From Cymodocea nodosa (taxonomy: Eukaryota; Streptophyta; Magnoliopsida; Alismatales; Cymodoceaceae): a stretch of DNA of 64,000 nucleotides. The translations under genes were made by a program, and so were the position numbers. Under the pieces are notes generated by a model. It saw nothing but the letters and a program-made list of their open reading frames with translations, made no database searches and had not been told where the DNA came from. Positions 35,642 to 48,318 of this stretch are shown here, piece after piece; positions within the stretch are counted from its first letter, which is position 1; each line of letters begins with the position of its first letter. The stretch is from positions 1,302,001 through 1,366,000 of the forward strand of contig JAZBRI010000011.1 of NCBI GenBank assembly GCA_036874045.1, written 5' to 3'.

Positions 35642-36721
35642 TACATAAATGTAGTGTAAAGAATCTATGGCGTACTTAATCTGGGTTGCCAAGCCCTAAG
35701 TAGAGTTGGCTTAAAAAGGTCAAATAGCTTACTTAAAGAGGATGCTAAGCCTTAAATAGATTTGAGTCTCTCCTTCTTCTTCTTTTTTTAATTTGAAGGA
35801 AATACAGAAATAAGTAGTAGACTTTCTGGCTTTTATCTTATTCAGTTTACAAAAGATAATTCATAGAGATATACCTATAGAAACTTAAAAGATTTCAATA
35901 ATGCGTACACAACTTAAGATAAATAAATATCGTACATTATGTGTAAAGAGTAGATAATAACAAAAATAACAAGGATTATAAGCACAGATTATGTCAGGAT
36001 TGTTATAACACCTTGAAAGATAAATTAAGCTTGAGTACATTGCCCCCTTTTTTTCTTCTTTTTTTTATATTCATATATATATATATTTTATGTATTACCT
36101 CCCACAATATCATCTTTTTACATGATCACAATCCCTTGCTTAGGGGAAAGATAACCAGTTACTCAATGACAAGTGAGAACAAGTAAATTTTTTTTTTTTT
36201 TAAATATAATCTGAATTACTTGCAAAATGAGTTTTCAGTCAGCACATCCCAAACTAGTTGGTTTAAGTGACTAGGGTTTAAGATCCCCCAACAGACTTAA
36301 TTACTCAAGTAATTACAGACAAAAAATAAACAAAAATAAAACAAGACAGTAAATTAAATTAGAGTCAACCGCAAGACTTAATTTTTCTAATAGAATGTTA
36401 ATAACTTTCCTTTAATAAAAAGTACATACTTTCTATGTATTTTCCTGTTAAAATCTCTGTAATAGCATATACATAAGTAACAAAAATATAGTTGGCACTC
36501 ACATTGAATCAATTTAACTTTTCCTTAAGTAATCTTTTCTGAATTTTTCTTAAATAAATTGACTTCAATAAAAATCAAAATTTCATAAATTCTTAACTAC
36601 TAGAAAACTGTAATTCGAAAATAGATATGTTGTTTTTTTTTTTTTTAATAATAAAGACATTTAAATTCTAAAACTACCTTATAACAAACCAAAATACAAT
36701 GAACAGGACCATTAAATATCA
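35642..36721 (-). other. Noncoding spacer between S4 pol and accessory block
   Basis: AT-rich, with poly-T runs and a short TA repeat near 36075. No gene is seen. It occupies the same position as the spacers in S1 and S5 but is much more diverged. Confidence 0.6.
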
Positions 36722-39700
36722 AATAACCTACAGATACCAAGTTCTAATCGTAATTTTGAGAATGTATTTTCATCTAAGGGTTTTGTAAATAGATCTGCTA
36801 ATTGTTCTGTGGTAGGAACAAAATTTAATACTATTTTTCCTTTTATAACATTATCCCTTAGAAAATGATGTCGAACTTCTATATGTTTTGCTCATGAATG
36901 TAAGACAGGATTTTTAGATAAACTTATTGCAGAACTACTATCATAGAAAATCTTAGTTGGTTCATAGTCTAAATTAAAATCTTTTAAGGTTTGTCTGATC
37001 TTCAGGATTTGAGCACCGCAAAGTGTAGCAGCTATATATTCAGCTTCAGTTGTAGATAATGCTACACAATTTTGCTTTTTGCTAAACCATGACACTAAAG
37101 AATTACCTAACAATTGACAAGTGCCATTGGTGCTTTTTCTTTCAGACTTACATCCTGCGAAATCAACATCACTATAACCTACTAAGTTTAAAGAATAGTG
37201 TTTAAAGTAAAACAATCTGAAATTAATGGTTCCTAATAGATATTTAAAAATTCGTTTAACAGCAAGTAGGTGTGATTCCTTAGGATTTGATTGATATCTA
37301 GCATAAGTACACACACTAAACATAATATCTGGTCGGCTAGTTGTTAAATAGAGTAATGAACCAATCATACTTCTATATTATTTTACATCTACAGTTTTTC
37401 CAAAGTCATCTTTATCCAACTTGGTGATAGTACTCATTGGTGTATTCTTTGTTTTAGTGTCATCTAAACCAAACCTCTTTAATAAATCTTGAGTATATTT
37501 TTCTTGTGAAATAAAAGTACCCTGATTAATTGCTTAATTTGTAAGCCTAGGAAAAATGATAGTTCACCCATCATACTCATTTCAAATTGATTAGTCATGT
37601 CTTTCAAAAAGGACTCAACTAATTTATCATTTGTTGCTCCAAATATGATGTCATCTACATAGATTTGAACTACTAATATATCTTTTTCGATCTTATTGAA
37701 AAAAAGAGTGTGATCTGCCTTTCCCATAGAATACCCTTTTTCCATAAGAAATTTAGATAATCTTTCATACCAAGACCTAGGAGCTTGTTTAAGGCCATAT
37801 AGTGCCTTCTTAAGCTTGTAAACATACTCAGGATGTTTTGAATCTTCAAAACCTGGAGGTTGTTTTACATACACTTCTTCTTTTATATATCCATTTAAAA
37901 AAGCAGTCTTAACATCCATTTGATATAATTTGAAATCCATATAACAAGCATATGCTAACAAAATTCATATTGATTCTAGTCTAGCAACAAGAGCAAATGT
38001 TTCATCATAATCAATTCCTTCCTCTTGCTTGTAACCTTGAGCAACTAATCTAGCTTTATTTTTAACTATATGTCCATCTTGATCTACTTTGTTTCTAAAT
38101 ACCCACCTTGTTCCTATTATGGATTGATTTTCAAGTGGTGGAACTAGATCCCATACCTCATTTCTTATAAATTGATTTAGCTCATCTTGCATAGTTAAAT
38201 ACCAAAATTCATCTTCTAAGGCATCTTCAATTATCTTAGGTTCTATTAAAGAAACAAATGAATAAGCACCACAAATGTTGACTACTGATGACCTAGTCTT
38301 GACTCCTTGAATAGGATCGCCTATTATCTGATCAATAGGATGAGATGAAGTATAACGCCAATTTCTATGTTGTTCCATATTTTCTATAGGTATGACATTA
38401 TTTTCTTCTAAATTTTCATCATTCAAACTTAGATTTCTTATTTCATCAGATAATCTATCAATTTCTCTATCAACATCATTTGGTACTATTTCTAAGAGAA
38501 TTTTTGAATCAAAGTTTTCAGCATGTCTTAAATCCAAATGATAATTTTCATGAAATTTCACATGTAGGGTTTCCTCAATGGTTTTTGTTGATTTATTATA
38601 AACTCTATATGCTTTACTTCTAATGAAATAACCAACAAAAATCCCTTCATTTGATTTGGCTTTAAATTTGTCTCTTCGTTCCTTAGTGTTTACAATAAAA
38701 CACTTACAACCAAAGGGTTTTAAATAACTTATTTTGGGAACCCTATTATACCATATCTCATAAGGAGTTTTATCTAAAATTAGTCTTAGATGTACTCTAT
38801 TTATAACATAGCATGCTGTATGAACTGCTTCTACACAAAGAAAAAGGGGTAGCTTATTCTCATTTAACATGGTTCTGGACATTTCCTGAAGTGATCTATT
38901 CTTACGTTCTACTATCCCATTTTGTGAAGGAGTTCTTGGAAATGAGTACCTATGATCTATGCCTAATTCTTCACAAAAGGTGTCCATTTGTTCATTATCA
39001 AATTCTGTACTATGATCACTCCTAAGTTTTTGAATTTTAACATTTTGCTCATTCTGAACTTTATTATAGAATATCTTAAATATTTCAAAAACTTCAATTT
39101 TATTAGCTAGAAAATAGACCCAAGTAAATCTAGAATAGTCATCAACTAGTACAAAAGCATAATGTTTACCTCCTAGACTGGTTGTTCTAGTAGGTCCAAA
39201 TAAATCCATATGCACTAGTTCTAATACTCTTTTGCTTGTTATTTCATTTAAGCTTTTAAAGGATGTTTTATGTAATTTACCTAGTTGACACACATCACAC
39301 ATAAACTCTTTCAAGTACTTAATACTAGGTAAACCTCTAACTAGATTCTTTTTAGACAGCTTTTGTAATAATTTTAAGTTTGAGTGTCCTAGCCTTCTAT
39401 GCCATAAAATGACTTCATCCGATTTTGCAATTAAGCAAGCATTGTCTTTAATAATATCAGAAGGCAAATTTAGAATACAAACAGATCCTTTGTTGTATGT
39501 AGTGAATAAAATTTCATTTGTAGTCATGTCCATAATTTTATAGGAATCATTTTCAAAAATTACTTTGTAAATCTTCATTAAAACAAGAACACTCAATAAA
39601 TTAAAACCTAAGTTTTCAACTAATAAGACATCATTTATAAAACATTTCTCAGTTACTTGAACCTTTCCAGACCCAAGGATATTTGTTTTGCTTTTATTTT

Positions 39701-39815
39701 CAAAGGTAACTTGTCCGTTCTTGGTCTTTGTTATTTCTGTAAGTAATCGTATATCTCCAGTCATGTGGTTGGATGCTCCACGGTCCATTATCCATTTTGA
39801 TTTGTGTACCTACAA
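36722..39815 (-). pseudogene. pol: S4 pol (protease-integrase-RT-RNase H)
   Basis: Protease active site WIMDRGASNHMTG (DSG changed to DRG). Integrase HRRLGHSNLKLLQKL, CDVCQLGK, then HMDLFGP, RSDHSTEFDNEQ and NGIVERKNRSLQE, so the catalytic triad is kept. [40 protein letters not shown], and YVDD intact in [14 protein letters not shown]. RNase H runs from TSRPDIMFS to LGICRLFDI near 36722. Lesions seen are an Arg-to-stop after LESI (37967), a frameshift near 37535, a stop at about 37380 and one near 36891. It is in a different frame from gag. Confidence 0.9.
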
Positions 39816-41783
39816 AATAGTCAAAAAGAGATTTTATCTCTTGGAACCCATTTTTGAGTGGGTCCAAGAATTTTAGAGAGAGTCATATCAAAATAATCCA
39901 TATTTTTAGACTTCAACTTATCTATTTTCTGATAATTATTTTTGCATTTCTTTCTCTTAGTGTTATAATTATCAGAACATTTATCTCCATGTAAACCAAA
40001 GTTGAAATTTTCATTTCTAACATTATTTGATTTCCAATATCCGATATTCTTTAAATATGAAGAAAATTGATCAAGAATATCAAAAATTCTCAAATGTCTT
40101 AGCTTGATTCTTCTGAGGATTTCTTTTGAAATTCTTGCATCGTGTGCTATCATTTATATGCTGCATTTCATCAATTTACACATATTTTTCTCCCTTTTTG
40201 ATTACACACGGAATAGTTTTTCTCTTACTATTCTTAGTACTAGAAATAAAGACATTATTTTTGGTAGTACCATCATGCAATATATAATTTTCAGAAGATT
40301 TATTGTGCAAACCAATACCATGTTTTTATACATTTGATATTTTACTACTGAGTTCATTTGTTAAAGTTTGACTATTATTCCATTTACTTAATATAGCCAT
40401 TTGATCGCAGACTTTAATCTTTAACACATCAATTTCTGAATTTAAATCAGTAATAGTCAGTTCCAGTTTTTCAATTTCACAGATCATTTTTTTATTATCA
40501 GCAATTAAATTTTCACAATCAACATGCAATTTTCTTTCTATAGTAGTGAACTTTAAAATTTCCTGTGCATGCCTTTGATTTTCTTCTTTAAATTTATTCA
40601 ACGTAGAGTTCAGAAAATCAATCTTTTCTAGATTCATCTAGCATTTTCCTAGTGTCCTTTCTTTCTATTTTGACTTTCTTATATTTTCTGGCCAGTCTAT
40701 TGTATTCAACAAGTAATCCATCAAAACTATCAAAATTAGCATTTTGATCAGAGGATACCTCATTGGATTTTTCCATAAAGCATACATTTGCCAGATTTTC
40801 TTTTAAATCTGATGTTGATGAGGATTCATTGTCTGATGTTGAATCCTTTGTTTCTTCACTTTGTGAAGCTGAAGAGTCATCCCATGTCACTTTAAGCGCC
40901 CTTCTCTTTCTGAATTTCTTATTCCTGAAATTCCTCCTCGAATTCTTCTTATCTTTGTTGAGAGGACAATCAGTTTGAAAGTGACCTGGCCTGTTGCACT
41001 TGTAGCATATACTTTTGTCTTTCGTGAATGACTTCTTCTCCATATCTCTAGATGTCTTTGGTGACCTAAAGTTCCTGCATTTCTTCAACAGATTTCTAAA
41101 TTTTCTAGTCAACAACAATAAATCATCGTTAGAATCACTAGTGACTTTTGAGACTTTATCAGCCTCAAAAGCCAGATCCCTTCTAGGATTTTTCCCTTTT
41201 GGATCTAAATGTTGTACTTCATAGGCTGTTAGATTTCCTATGAGATCATTGAGAGTATATGCATTTAAGTCTTTGGACTCTTCAATAGATGTTGTCTTTT
41301 GAGCCCAAATTTTAGTTAAAGATCTAAGGATCTTTCTTACCAAGTCAACAAAACATGAAAACATGTCAGAGATACATTCATTTTCGTGCATTTTAAAAAC
41401 TCATATTTATGTACTAACATATTGATCTTAGATTCCTTGACCAGATTAGTACCTTCGTTGGCAACTAATAATGCATGCCATATCTCATATGCAGTTTGAT
41501 ATGCAGAAACTTTATTAAATTGATCATGAGATAAAGCACAAAACAAGATGTTTAAACCTTTAGCATTCAATGTCATTCGCTCCTTTTCATCAAAAGTCCA
41601 AGTATCATATGGAGTCGTAACTAACACTATAGGATTGCTAATTATATGCCATAAATTGAAATCGATTGACTGAAAGAATACTTTCATCCTATATTTCTAG
41701 TAGCCATAATTGCTACCTTCGAACATAGGAGGACAATTAGTGGTCTATCCTTCAGTCATAACTAAGATTTCAGAATTTTCCAT
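39816..41783 (-). pseudogene. gag: S4 gag
   Basis: Starts at 41783 (MENSEILVMTEG then a stop). Capsid-like block NLWHIISNPIVLVTTPYDTW, NAKGLNILFCALSHDQFNKV and IWHALLVANEGTN. A frameshift lies near 41395, and then an internal deletion of roughly 18 codons compared with S2 (S2 has EIVNSLKSLGKKFEEKD there). Zinc knuckle CYKCNRPGHFQTDC is intact (about 41010). A coiled-coil extension follows, ending LGPTQKWVPR near 39830. Two more frameshifts separate the C-terminal parts. Confidence 0.87.
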
Positions 41784-41871
41784 TTTAAACAGATGATCCG
41801 AAGTAAATGATAGGAAAAACCAATTCTTAAATAGAGAAATGAAGGCTTTTCGGTTGCTTTAAACAATTTAA

Positions 41872-41885
41872 TTGCTCTGATACTA
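41872..41885 (-). other. PBS of S4 (tRNA-Met type)
   Basis: The reverse complement is TAGTATCAGAGCAA, a near-consensus initiator tRNA-Met site 2 bp from the LTR. Confidence 0.85.
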
Positions 41886-41887
41886 GT

Positions 41888-42651
41888 TGTAGGACCGTCT
41901 GTATCATAAGAGGGGGGTTGAATTGTGACTTTAGTAATTAAACTAGCAGATAAAACAAGAGCACAAAACACTTGTAAATGAAATTCTATTCTTTTATTTC
42001 AAGACAGAATTTACAATATCTTTTCAGCTCAATTCCCTTCTTGATGGTTTTGATACAGTAATTTTTTGATATACAATTCAAATAGGAAAACAAAGCTCTT
42101 TTTCAAAACTAATTTTGAATTGTATAAAATCTGATCTTTATGCACACAACTCTTTTCTTTCTCTTTGCTCAACTTTTGTATCTCTTCTTCTCCAGTTGTT
42201 GAATTTCCAGACTTCTTGCGTTTGCAGCTCCTTTTCTAAAATTGCTCAGAATTTTGAACTTCTTCTGATGTTGGAGAACTTTTCAGAATATGAATATTCA
42301 AACTTAACTTTTTAGTTAGGGATCTAGATTGAATATTCAGACTTGGTTTTTGAGATTGGGATCCTCCGTTGTAATGTAGCTCGTACTCTCTATTAGTAGT
42401 TGAACTTTGTTGTCTTTCACGTTCAGCATGTTCATCCACTTGATCCACAATCCATAATCCACGTACTAATTTTCTCTTTAATCCAAATTACTTTCTATTT
42501 AAATTTCCACTTTCTTCACTAACAATTGGAGTTTCCATGATCTCCACTCATAGATTCACTGAAACTTTATCTTCTTGGAGTCTTGTAGAATATCTTCTAA
42601 GTCTTCAATTTAGTCGAACATTTATCCTTTAACTCCTATCAAAACTCGAAC
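41888..42651 (-). repeat. S4 5' LTR, outer part lost
   Basis: Matches 30592-31355 of the 3' LTR and stops at CTCGAAC (about 42651), where S5 pol begins. About 450 bp of the U3 side are missing. Confidence 0.9.
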
Positions 42652-43978
42652 AAGGGTATACACAGGAAGAAGGATTAGATTATCATGAAACATTTGCTCT
42701 TGTGGCTAGGTTAGAAAGTATTAGAATATTATTGGCCTATGCTTGTTATATGGATTTTAAATTATATCAAATGGATGTAAAGAGTGCATTTCTAAATGGT
42801 TTAATTAATGAAGAAGTCTATGTAAAACAACCACCTGGATTTGAAGATATTAAATATCCTGACTTTGTGTATAAATTGAAGAAAGCCTTATATGGTTTGA
42901 AGCAAGCACCTAGATCATGGTATGAAAGATTGTCTACTTTTTTAATAGAAAAAGGCTATATCATGGGAAAAGTGGATCATACTCTATTTATTAAGAGAGA
43001 TGGTAAAGATCAGATTGTTGTTCAAATATACGTGGATGATATAATCTTTGGAGCAACCTCTGATAAGTTGATAGAAATATTCTTTGAAGAGATGACTAAT
43101 CAGTTTGAAATGAGTATGATAGGAGAACTTTCATATTTTCTAGGACTTCAAATTAAACAAATGGATAAAGGTATATTTTTAAATCAGGAAAAATATGTAG
43201 ATGAAATGCTTAAGAAATTTAATTTTAATGATACAAGGATTCAAGGAACTCCTATGAGTACTACTTTAAAGTTAGATATTGATGACATAGGAAAATCTAT
43301 AGATCAAAGAAAATACAGAAGTATGATTGGTTCTTTACTTTATTTGACTACTAGTAGACCTGATATTATGTTTGATGTGTGTGTTTGTGCTAGATTTCAA
43401 TCTAATCCTAAGGAATCACACTTAATTGCAGTTAAAAGAATATTTAGATATGTACAAGGAACTAAAAATTTCAGACTATATTATTCGAAGGATAGTTCAA
43501 TAGATCTTATAGGATATACTAATGCTGATTATGTAGGATCTAAATCTGATAGAAAGAGTACTAGTGGCACATGTCAATTATTGGGAAATAATTTGGTGTC
43601 ATGGTTTAGTAAAAAGCAAAACTGTGTAGCACTTTCTACTACAGAAGCTGAATATGTTGCTGCTGCACTGTGTTGCACTCAGATTCTGTGGATAAGGCAA
43701 AGTTTAGAAGATTTTGGATTATCTTATGATACAACTGAGATTTATTGTGATAGTAGTTCTACAATAAATCTTTCCAAAAATCCTGTATTACATTCAAGAG
43801 CAAAGCATATAGAGGTTAGACATCATTTCTAAGAGATAATGTAATTAAAGGAAAAATTAAATTAGAATTTGTGTCTAGTAAAAATCAATTAGCTGATATA
43901 TTTACAAAACCTCTAAACGAAAATACATTCTACAACATTAGATTAAATTTAGGTATTTGTAGGCCATGTGATGTGTAA
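42652..43978 (+). pseudogene. pol: S5 RT-RNase H
   Basis: A 376-codon open stretch begins at 42702. RT has [47 protein letters not shown] and the catalytic YVDD in [14 protein letters not shown]. RNase H has SDRKSTSGTCQLLG, TTEAEYVAAALC and YCDSSSTINLSKNPVLHS. A 1-bp frameshift after RHHF (about 43832) precedes the end, LGICRPCDV (TAA at 43976). This is the best-preserved Sirevirus RT/RNase H in the window, but its N-terminal polyprotein is missing. Confidence 0.9.
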
Positions 43979-45041
43979 AATGCTTAAACTCCACATAAAA
44001 AGATAAATATTATTGATGATGTTGTTCACCTCATAGATATTATAGACTTATTATAAATATCTAAAGTAATATCTAAACTACTACTTAAGATACTATTTAT
44101 TTATTGTAAAATCATAGTAGTATCTTATTGATTTTAAAGTAGTTTATCAATTTTAATGGTTTTTAAAATTTTAAGTGGAAGTGTAAATGAAAAACATTAA
44201 ATACTTCTGACATTCTAAAATTTTGATTAAATGTTTTCTTTGAATCAAGGAAAATGCATATGATCATGCATAAATTTGACTTAATTGATTAAACTTGTAG
44301 AATAAGTTATATGTAGCTCATCTTAAACTGTTAATCAAACGTATAAGCATATTGAAACTAATTCATATTCTCAGTACAATCATAGAAGTAAAAATTGTAT
44401 GAGATTTGTGTTTTATTGCATCTGTATTAATGGAATACATATATACTATGCTTAAAATGAAAAGTGCTTACAAAGTGAAAATCATTGAGAGTTTATTAAT
44501 CAGTTTGATCATGAGCCTTTTGTACTTGAGCAGATAGGTATGTAAGGATTGTTGTCCTGAAAAAGGATTCTTTAAATCTGACAACCTAAGGTCCTGATCA
44601 GATCTGGGATTGTTAACTGAAAGCTCATTACACGGGTACATTAGAAAGCTCTTGTATGATTCAAGCTTTTCAAACTAACTTTTAAAGAAAATTATCAATA
44701 TTTACTGTTTTGAAAGGAAAAAGTAGTTTCATTAATTACAGATATCTTTGAATCGTATATAGTTTATACCAATATGACTACTGATTTATTGAATCAACAT
44801 TAGTACTTTTGAAAATGTTTATTTGAGATACATTCTTTTATTCTCCTTGAATTAATCACATTGAGTTCAAAGTTGTGTTTTGATTCAAATATAGTAGGAA
44901 TTGATTCTTGAAATCATTTTTGATGATGTCAGGATAACGGAAGTCTTTGAAAAGAAAATTTAAAAGTATAGTTATACTTAACATCTATTGTCACTACAAG
45001 TATATTTTGTATTTTGATTGAATATATTTGAAGTATATTTG
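43979..45041 (+). other. Conserved noncoding spacer of S5
   Basis: Homologous to 2431-3453 of S1 in reverse complement. No coding seen. Confidence 0.7.
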
Positions 45042-45563
45042 TAGGGGCAGGATTAACAAAGTCAAAAACAGATTTATATAATTTTGAATACAAATCTTAG
45101 TTAATCTGAATTAATGTCCTCTTAAAATCTTGATGAAATAATTTAATAAGACAAATAAACTATTTTAGATTCAAAGGACAAAATGTTCAAATAGTTTACA
45201 ATGTTCTCAAGATAATGTTAAGTTTAGCATGTGTGTTGTTTTCGGAACGTTTCAGTTGGAAGCATCCGAAAATTGTTGTGTACTAACTAGACGTTATGTT
45301 AGATAAGGTAACGTGTAAAACTGCCTCTAGACAGCGTTTTACTCGTTAGGTTAGTTAACTCAACGAGTTATACTTGAATATTTCAGGTACCTTGATTGAA
45401 TAAACTTTATTCAATATTTATTTAATTTCTAAACCCGACTTCTCTTCACGTTGAGTTATATGCCTAAAAACCCTATTTAAACACTTATTACATGAGCACT
45501 TAGGTTATTTGTATACTTTGTCAAGAAAATCTTTCCCGCTTGTTGCTGTTACAACCTGCGACG
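45042..45563 (+). promoter_or_regulatory. Promoter-like block upstream of S5 accessory ORF
   Basis: A degenerate purine tract (TAGGGGCAGGAT, 45042-45053) precedes LTR-type motifs, including TTAACTCAACGAG (about 45355) and CACGTTGAGTTA (about 45447). A TATTTAAACACTTATTAC box follows at about 45474, about 85-90 bp before the ATG at 45564. The same order and box occur in S1. Confidence 0.5.
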
Positions 45564-47824
45564 ATGGTCTCCAAGTTCTACAAAGGTCGTGGTAGAGGAA
45601 AAGGCAAAAGCAGAAGAGATGCAAAAAGAAAAGAAATAGAGAATGATGAAGTTCCACGTACTTGGTTCAAGAAAATATTTCAAATGGACAAAAGGTTAGT
45701 AGAACTTTATAGAGATTACTTCTTTCCTCAGGGTATATTAGATGAAGTTAGACAAGAACTTCAACATACTGATGCAAATATTACATACATGGGTATTTGT
45801 AGTAAATTTGATAGAGAATATAGAATGAAATGTGCTGAGATTGCATTTTTGGAATAGTAGGCAAAATATTTGGAAAAAGGTGTAGGTTCATCAAATAGAA
45901 CTCCTCAAACTCCTATAAATGGTACAAGACTACATGCATTTGAGGAAGAGCATGAATCGGCTATCCCTACTCCTTTATATTCAAAACAAGTAGAATCGGA
46001 TATTGCTGTAGACAAAACAAAAGTTGACAGTCTTCGAAAGGCCATTGCAATAGAAAGTGCCTTAGAAGAATTAAAGCAGAAAACTTTTATGGAGCAATTT
46101 GAAAAGAAAACAGCAATACTTGAAAAGGAGAAACAAAAATGTTATAGAAGAAGGAAAGTCAGAAAAATTATGTCTAAGGAAACAAAGTCTATTGAAAAAG
46201 GAAAATCAGATGAAAATTTATTTCCAAAGGATAATGTATGTCTAGACATTGTACCTTATTGTGCATCTGATAAACTCATCAGTTCCGCACACACTGAAAC
46301 TGATGAAGATAATGAGACTTTATTTTCCCTTGCTAGAAAACTTGAGAAGAAATCCAAGTCAAATATGAGCTTAAGTTTTTCTATTAGTACAAGTCTTGAT
46401 GATGCAGAAATTGACAAATCAAAGCATCAAGCACTTGACATTAAACAAGTTATTGCAAATATAATTGACAATGTTGAAGTAGTAACTAGTTCAAAGGCTG
46501 AATTATCTGGAGTAGCAGATATTGAAATTGTTAAGACTCCAGAAGAGCTAAAAGTTAACCAGCCTTCTATGGAATCTATAGAAGTAGAGTTTGAGAATTC
46601 ACGGCATGAATCAATGGAATTATCTGTTGAACAAAATGAACAATTACAGACAGATACACCGGTTGTAGAATTTGTGGAAAAATTGTACTCTGAACATTCT
46701 ATAGAGACTGAACAAATGAATGTTGAGCATATTGACAATGTTCCTAACACTATAGAAGCTAAAGAATCAAGCTTACCTGAGTAGCTTCAAGATAATATTT
46801 TGGAAGAGGAACAACATGACATTTATTTTGAAGAAGAAGTTCCTGAAGATGAATTAAACTTTGAATCACGGCTTCAGGTATCGCCTTCTTTGTGTACAAT
46901 ATTAAAAATTCAAGGTAATGCAATTCATTTTAGATCTGAATAAGCATTGCAGAAATACAATAATCTGATTACATGTCAGATTCTGCATGCTCGTCCAATA
47001 AAATTTAGAAATTTGATGAAAATAAGAGATCTGTTTGAGTTTCAAGGCCTCATTAAATTCTTGCCAGTAGGAACAAAATGGAAGCAATACATAGAGCTTA
47101 TTGCAGCTTTTTATAGTAATCTAGACAAGAATGGAAATTTTCTGAAAACTCAAATAAATGAACAGGAGTTTATATTGTCTCCTGAGTTAATTTTTGAAGT
47201 TTTAGGATTAAAGAATGAAGGTGTTGTTGTTACCAACAGATTTGACATAATAAGACAACTGGAATGGAACATTCAGTCTTTATCAAAAATTCCAGATGTA
47301 TATTCTGAAATGAGATTAATGGAAAATCTGAATGTAGAGGCAAGATTTATTGCAAATATATTGCATGCAAATTTATTTCAGAGAGTTGGACATAATTTGG
47401 AAGTCAGCAGAAGCTGTTTATATGCAACTTATGGCCTGCTGAATAGAATTCAAATAAATTGGTTTGATGTTTTTATGTCTCAACTACAACATATGAGTTC
47501 AAAGTTATTTTATGGTGATGCTTTATGTAGAATCCTTGCAAGCCAATTGACTTTATCTGACTGGCCCTCTGAAACTAAAGGCATGAGAGCATTTAGTGTC
47601 AAAGATTTGCAAAAGTTCCAGGCCATGTATAAACCTCAACGACAACAGCAACTGATACAGACCATATACAACAACAACAACAAAGTTATTCAGTTCAAGC
47701 AGAATAGCAAACCCAGCTACCTCCTGACTTAGATGCAGTGCTTAACAACATCAGAAATGATATTAGACATCTAGGAGATAAAATATGTAATGCTATAAGT
47801 GATATACTTAGGAGGGGTCGATAA
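45564..47824 (+). pseudogene. S5 accessory (env-position) ORF
   Basis: Start at 45564 (MVSKFYKGRGRGKGKSRRDA), very basic. Then a helical block (YRDYFFPQGILDEVRQELQH), a long acidic Ser/Glu-rich middle, and the conserved domain in the last third: KIRDLFEFQGLIKFL, AAFYSNLDKNG, LIFEVLGLKNEGV, NVEARFIANIL, QRVGHNLEVSRSC, YATYGLLNRIQINWFD and KLFYGD. In-frame stops lie at 45855, 46782 and 46940. Near a CAACAACAACAACAA run (about 47670) the frame shifts, and the tail RNDIRHLGDKICNAISDILR ends at TAA 47822. Its C-terminus resembles that of S4. Function is unknown. Confidence 0.83.
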
Positions 47825-48318
47825 CTGTTTTTTTTCTAAATACAAAATGTAATGTTTGTATTACTTGTTTGATTGATTGAACAATACATTTTTCTGTAAA
47901 TGTGTTCAATTATTATTCTTGTTTACAGAAAGAGTTGTTGTAATTATATCTCTTATATATATATATATATTCTCTGTAATTATCTTTTTGATTAATGACA
48001 AAAAGGGGGAGAAATATTATAAAAAGATGATTATGATCTTAATTGCATATATATATTATAAAAGGAGATACTATTTAAATGGTTATTGTAATTTGACAGA
48101 TGATAATTAGAAAACTGATACTTATATAATTATTGACATCTAAAAGTTTTAGTTCTAAGAGGTAAAATTTACACAAACAATAGAAATAAGCTTAAGTGAA
48201 CTTAAGTCAACAAACTTGTTTGTTGAATTAAAAGTTAACCCAATGAAGGTGCTTTGTTGAGTTAAACATATTTCATAATTGATTTAATATGGTTTTGTCA
48301 TCATCAAAAAGGGGGAGA
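47825..48318 (+). other. S5 3' untranslated region with two polypurine tracts
   Basis: AT-rich, with tracts AAAAAGGGGGAGAAA (about 48000-48013) and AAAAAGGGGGAGATTG (48305-48320), the second abutting the LTR. A TA run lies at about 47956. No gene. Confidence 0.8.

Larger units (their letters stand above)
30592..42651 (-). mobile_element. Sirevirus S4, nearly complete, with accessory ORF
   Basis: Minus-strand element: 5' LTR (41888-42651, outer part lost), PBS, gag, pol, a 2-kb spacer with promoter-like block, accessory ORF, three polypurine tracts and 3' LTR (30592-31804). It is inserted in C2 RT. It is the most intact element in the window; its pol keeps a 607-codon open stretch. The two LTRs look about 95 percent alike by eye over their shared part (not computed), with mostly transition differences. 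Confidence 0.93.
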
